From positions 1 to 61,353 of the forward strand of contig JAKFEY010000022.1 in the NCBI GenBank assembly GCA_036675475.1: 61,353 nucleotides of DNA. The letters run 5' to 3'. The translations under genes and the position numbers were made by a program. This document shows, in pieces, positions 60,962-61,353 of this stretch. The stretch is from JALYRV01 sp036675475 (GTDB taxonomy: Bacteria; Acidobacteriota; Vicinamibacteria; Vicinamibacterales; SCN-69-37). The notes beneath the pieces were generated by a model. That model was not told the DNA's origin and did not search any database. It saw only the letters and a program-made list of their open reading frames with translations. Positions within the stretch are counted from its first letter, which is position 1, and each line of letters starts with the position of its first letter.

Positions 60962-61353
60962 TGACGAAGTAGCCGCGGCGGTTCTGCGCCCAGCAGGCTT
61001 CCGTTTCTTCGCCGCAGAAGGGCTGCTCCTCGCCCTTGCTGATCGCGGCGAGGCGATCCGCGGAAATCCCCAGCGAGACAAGGTAGTCGCGCGCGGCGGC
61101 CGCGCGGCGATCGCCCAGCGCGAGGTTGTACTCGTTGGTACCGCGCGAGTCGGCGTGGCCCTCGATCGTCACCTTCGTCGACGGCCAGCGGCGCAGCCAC
61201 GCGGCGTTGGCGTCGAGTGACGCGCGCGCGGCGTCGCTCAGCGCGTAGCTGTCGAGCTCGTACGAGACGTGCGCGAGCGGCTGCTCGGCGTTGAGCGCCT
61301 CGAGCGACTTAGACGCAAAAATCTCGTCTTCAGTGGGCGCGGGCGGCGGCACG
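60948..61353 (-). CDS. Pal/OmpA-type peptidoglycan-associated protein, N-terminus outside window
   Basis: About 134 residues visible. The OmpA-like domain shows TKVTIEGHADSRGTNEYNLALG, with the diaminopimelate-binding Asp and the later Arg in GDRRAAAARDYL. A Pro-rich linker precedes it at the window edge, as in Pal lipoproteins; the lipobox would be to the right. It would tie the outer membrane to peptidoglycan. A CxxxxEAC cysteine pair near the C-terminus may form a disulfide. Confidence 0.9.
   Translation of the reverse strand, partial: VPPPAPTEDEIFASKSLEALNAEQPLAHVSYELDSYALSDAARASLDANAAWLRRWPSTKVTIEGHADSRGTNEYNLALGDRRAAAARDYLVSLGISADRLAAISKGEEQPFCGEETEACWAQNRRGYFVITAK

Noticed and set aside
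61308..61314. CGTCTAA on the minus strand, a third ECF -10 candidate
   Set aside because: It is inside the Pal coding region and no AAC lies 16 nt upstream.

Overview
The window is compact, GC-rich bacterial DNA with about 60 protein genes, most of them in tightly packed operons with 1-4 nt stop/start overlaps. Two adjacent genes carry the acidobacterial type of VWFA domain. This, the GC content and the general gene repertoire suggest an Acidobacteriota genome, possibly class Vicinamibacteria; this is inference and no rRNA gene is present. I see no tRNA, rRNA, CRISPR array or transposase gene, and no gene-free stretch longer than 300 bases. The longest gaps (2611-2782, 19500-19657, 21777-21925, 34806-34958, 49724-49890) are described in the features.

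Layout from left to right. 1-2610: end of a DegT-type sugar aminotransferase, a secreted Pro-rich protein, a GNAT acetyltransferase and YqeY. 2611-5133: a possible ECF-driven leader or small RNA, then MurJ and a rhomboid protease. 5150-8595 (minus): cupin, LemA, a zinc-ribbon SDR-like protein and an HtpX-like M48 protease as one operon. 8637-11904: a fused alpha-beta 2-oxoacid dehydrogenase E1 and a secreted propeller-like protein. 11850-19499 (minus): a gas vesicle operon gvpJ-gvpA-histidine kinase-response regulator-gvpF/L-gvpG-gvpF/L-gvpS-gvpF/L-gvpK-lipid kinase. 19658-21776 (minus): Rieske protein and a cytochrome b/diheme c fusion. 21926-24771: outer-membrane barrel, BipA and an FKBP lipoprotein. 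24685-28650 (minus): F0 ATP synthase genes (Z/I-like, I-like, a, c), a DMT exporter and a fatty acid desaturase.

28706-34805: two VWFA proteins coupled to a CobA-HemD fusion, a glycine-zipper protein, IspG and gluconokinase. 34959-49723: two S9 peptidases, a MATE exporter, a TPR protein, a pyrE-truA-uppS-cdsA-dxr-rseP envelope/isoprenoid operon and TolC. 49891-53063: two glycosyltransferases, a small membrane protein and a TIGR02757 protein. 53109-60961: de novo pyrimidine synthesis, with pyrR-pyrB-pyrC-OPRT on the minus strand and pyrK-pyrD-pyrF on the plus strand. The right edge holds the C-terminal part of a Pal/OmpA-type lipoprotein.

Four themes stand out. (1) A gas vesicle operon in which a soluble sensor kinase and a CheY-like regulator sit between the shell gene and the assembly genes, with a lipid kinase coupled at the end. 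(2) Many genes have a TANNNT -10-like hexamer 5-12 nt before the start codon and no Shine-Dalgarno sequence, suggesting widespread leaderless transcription; two coupled genes appear to start at CTG. (3) Several families of intergenic repeats intrude into genes. They supply start codons, stop codons, apparent signal peptides, an in-frame loop in cytochrome b, and the same peptide in UppS and PyrB. (4) Two ECF-sigma promoters with identical spacing, and a PyrR-binding RNA hairpin in front of pyrR.
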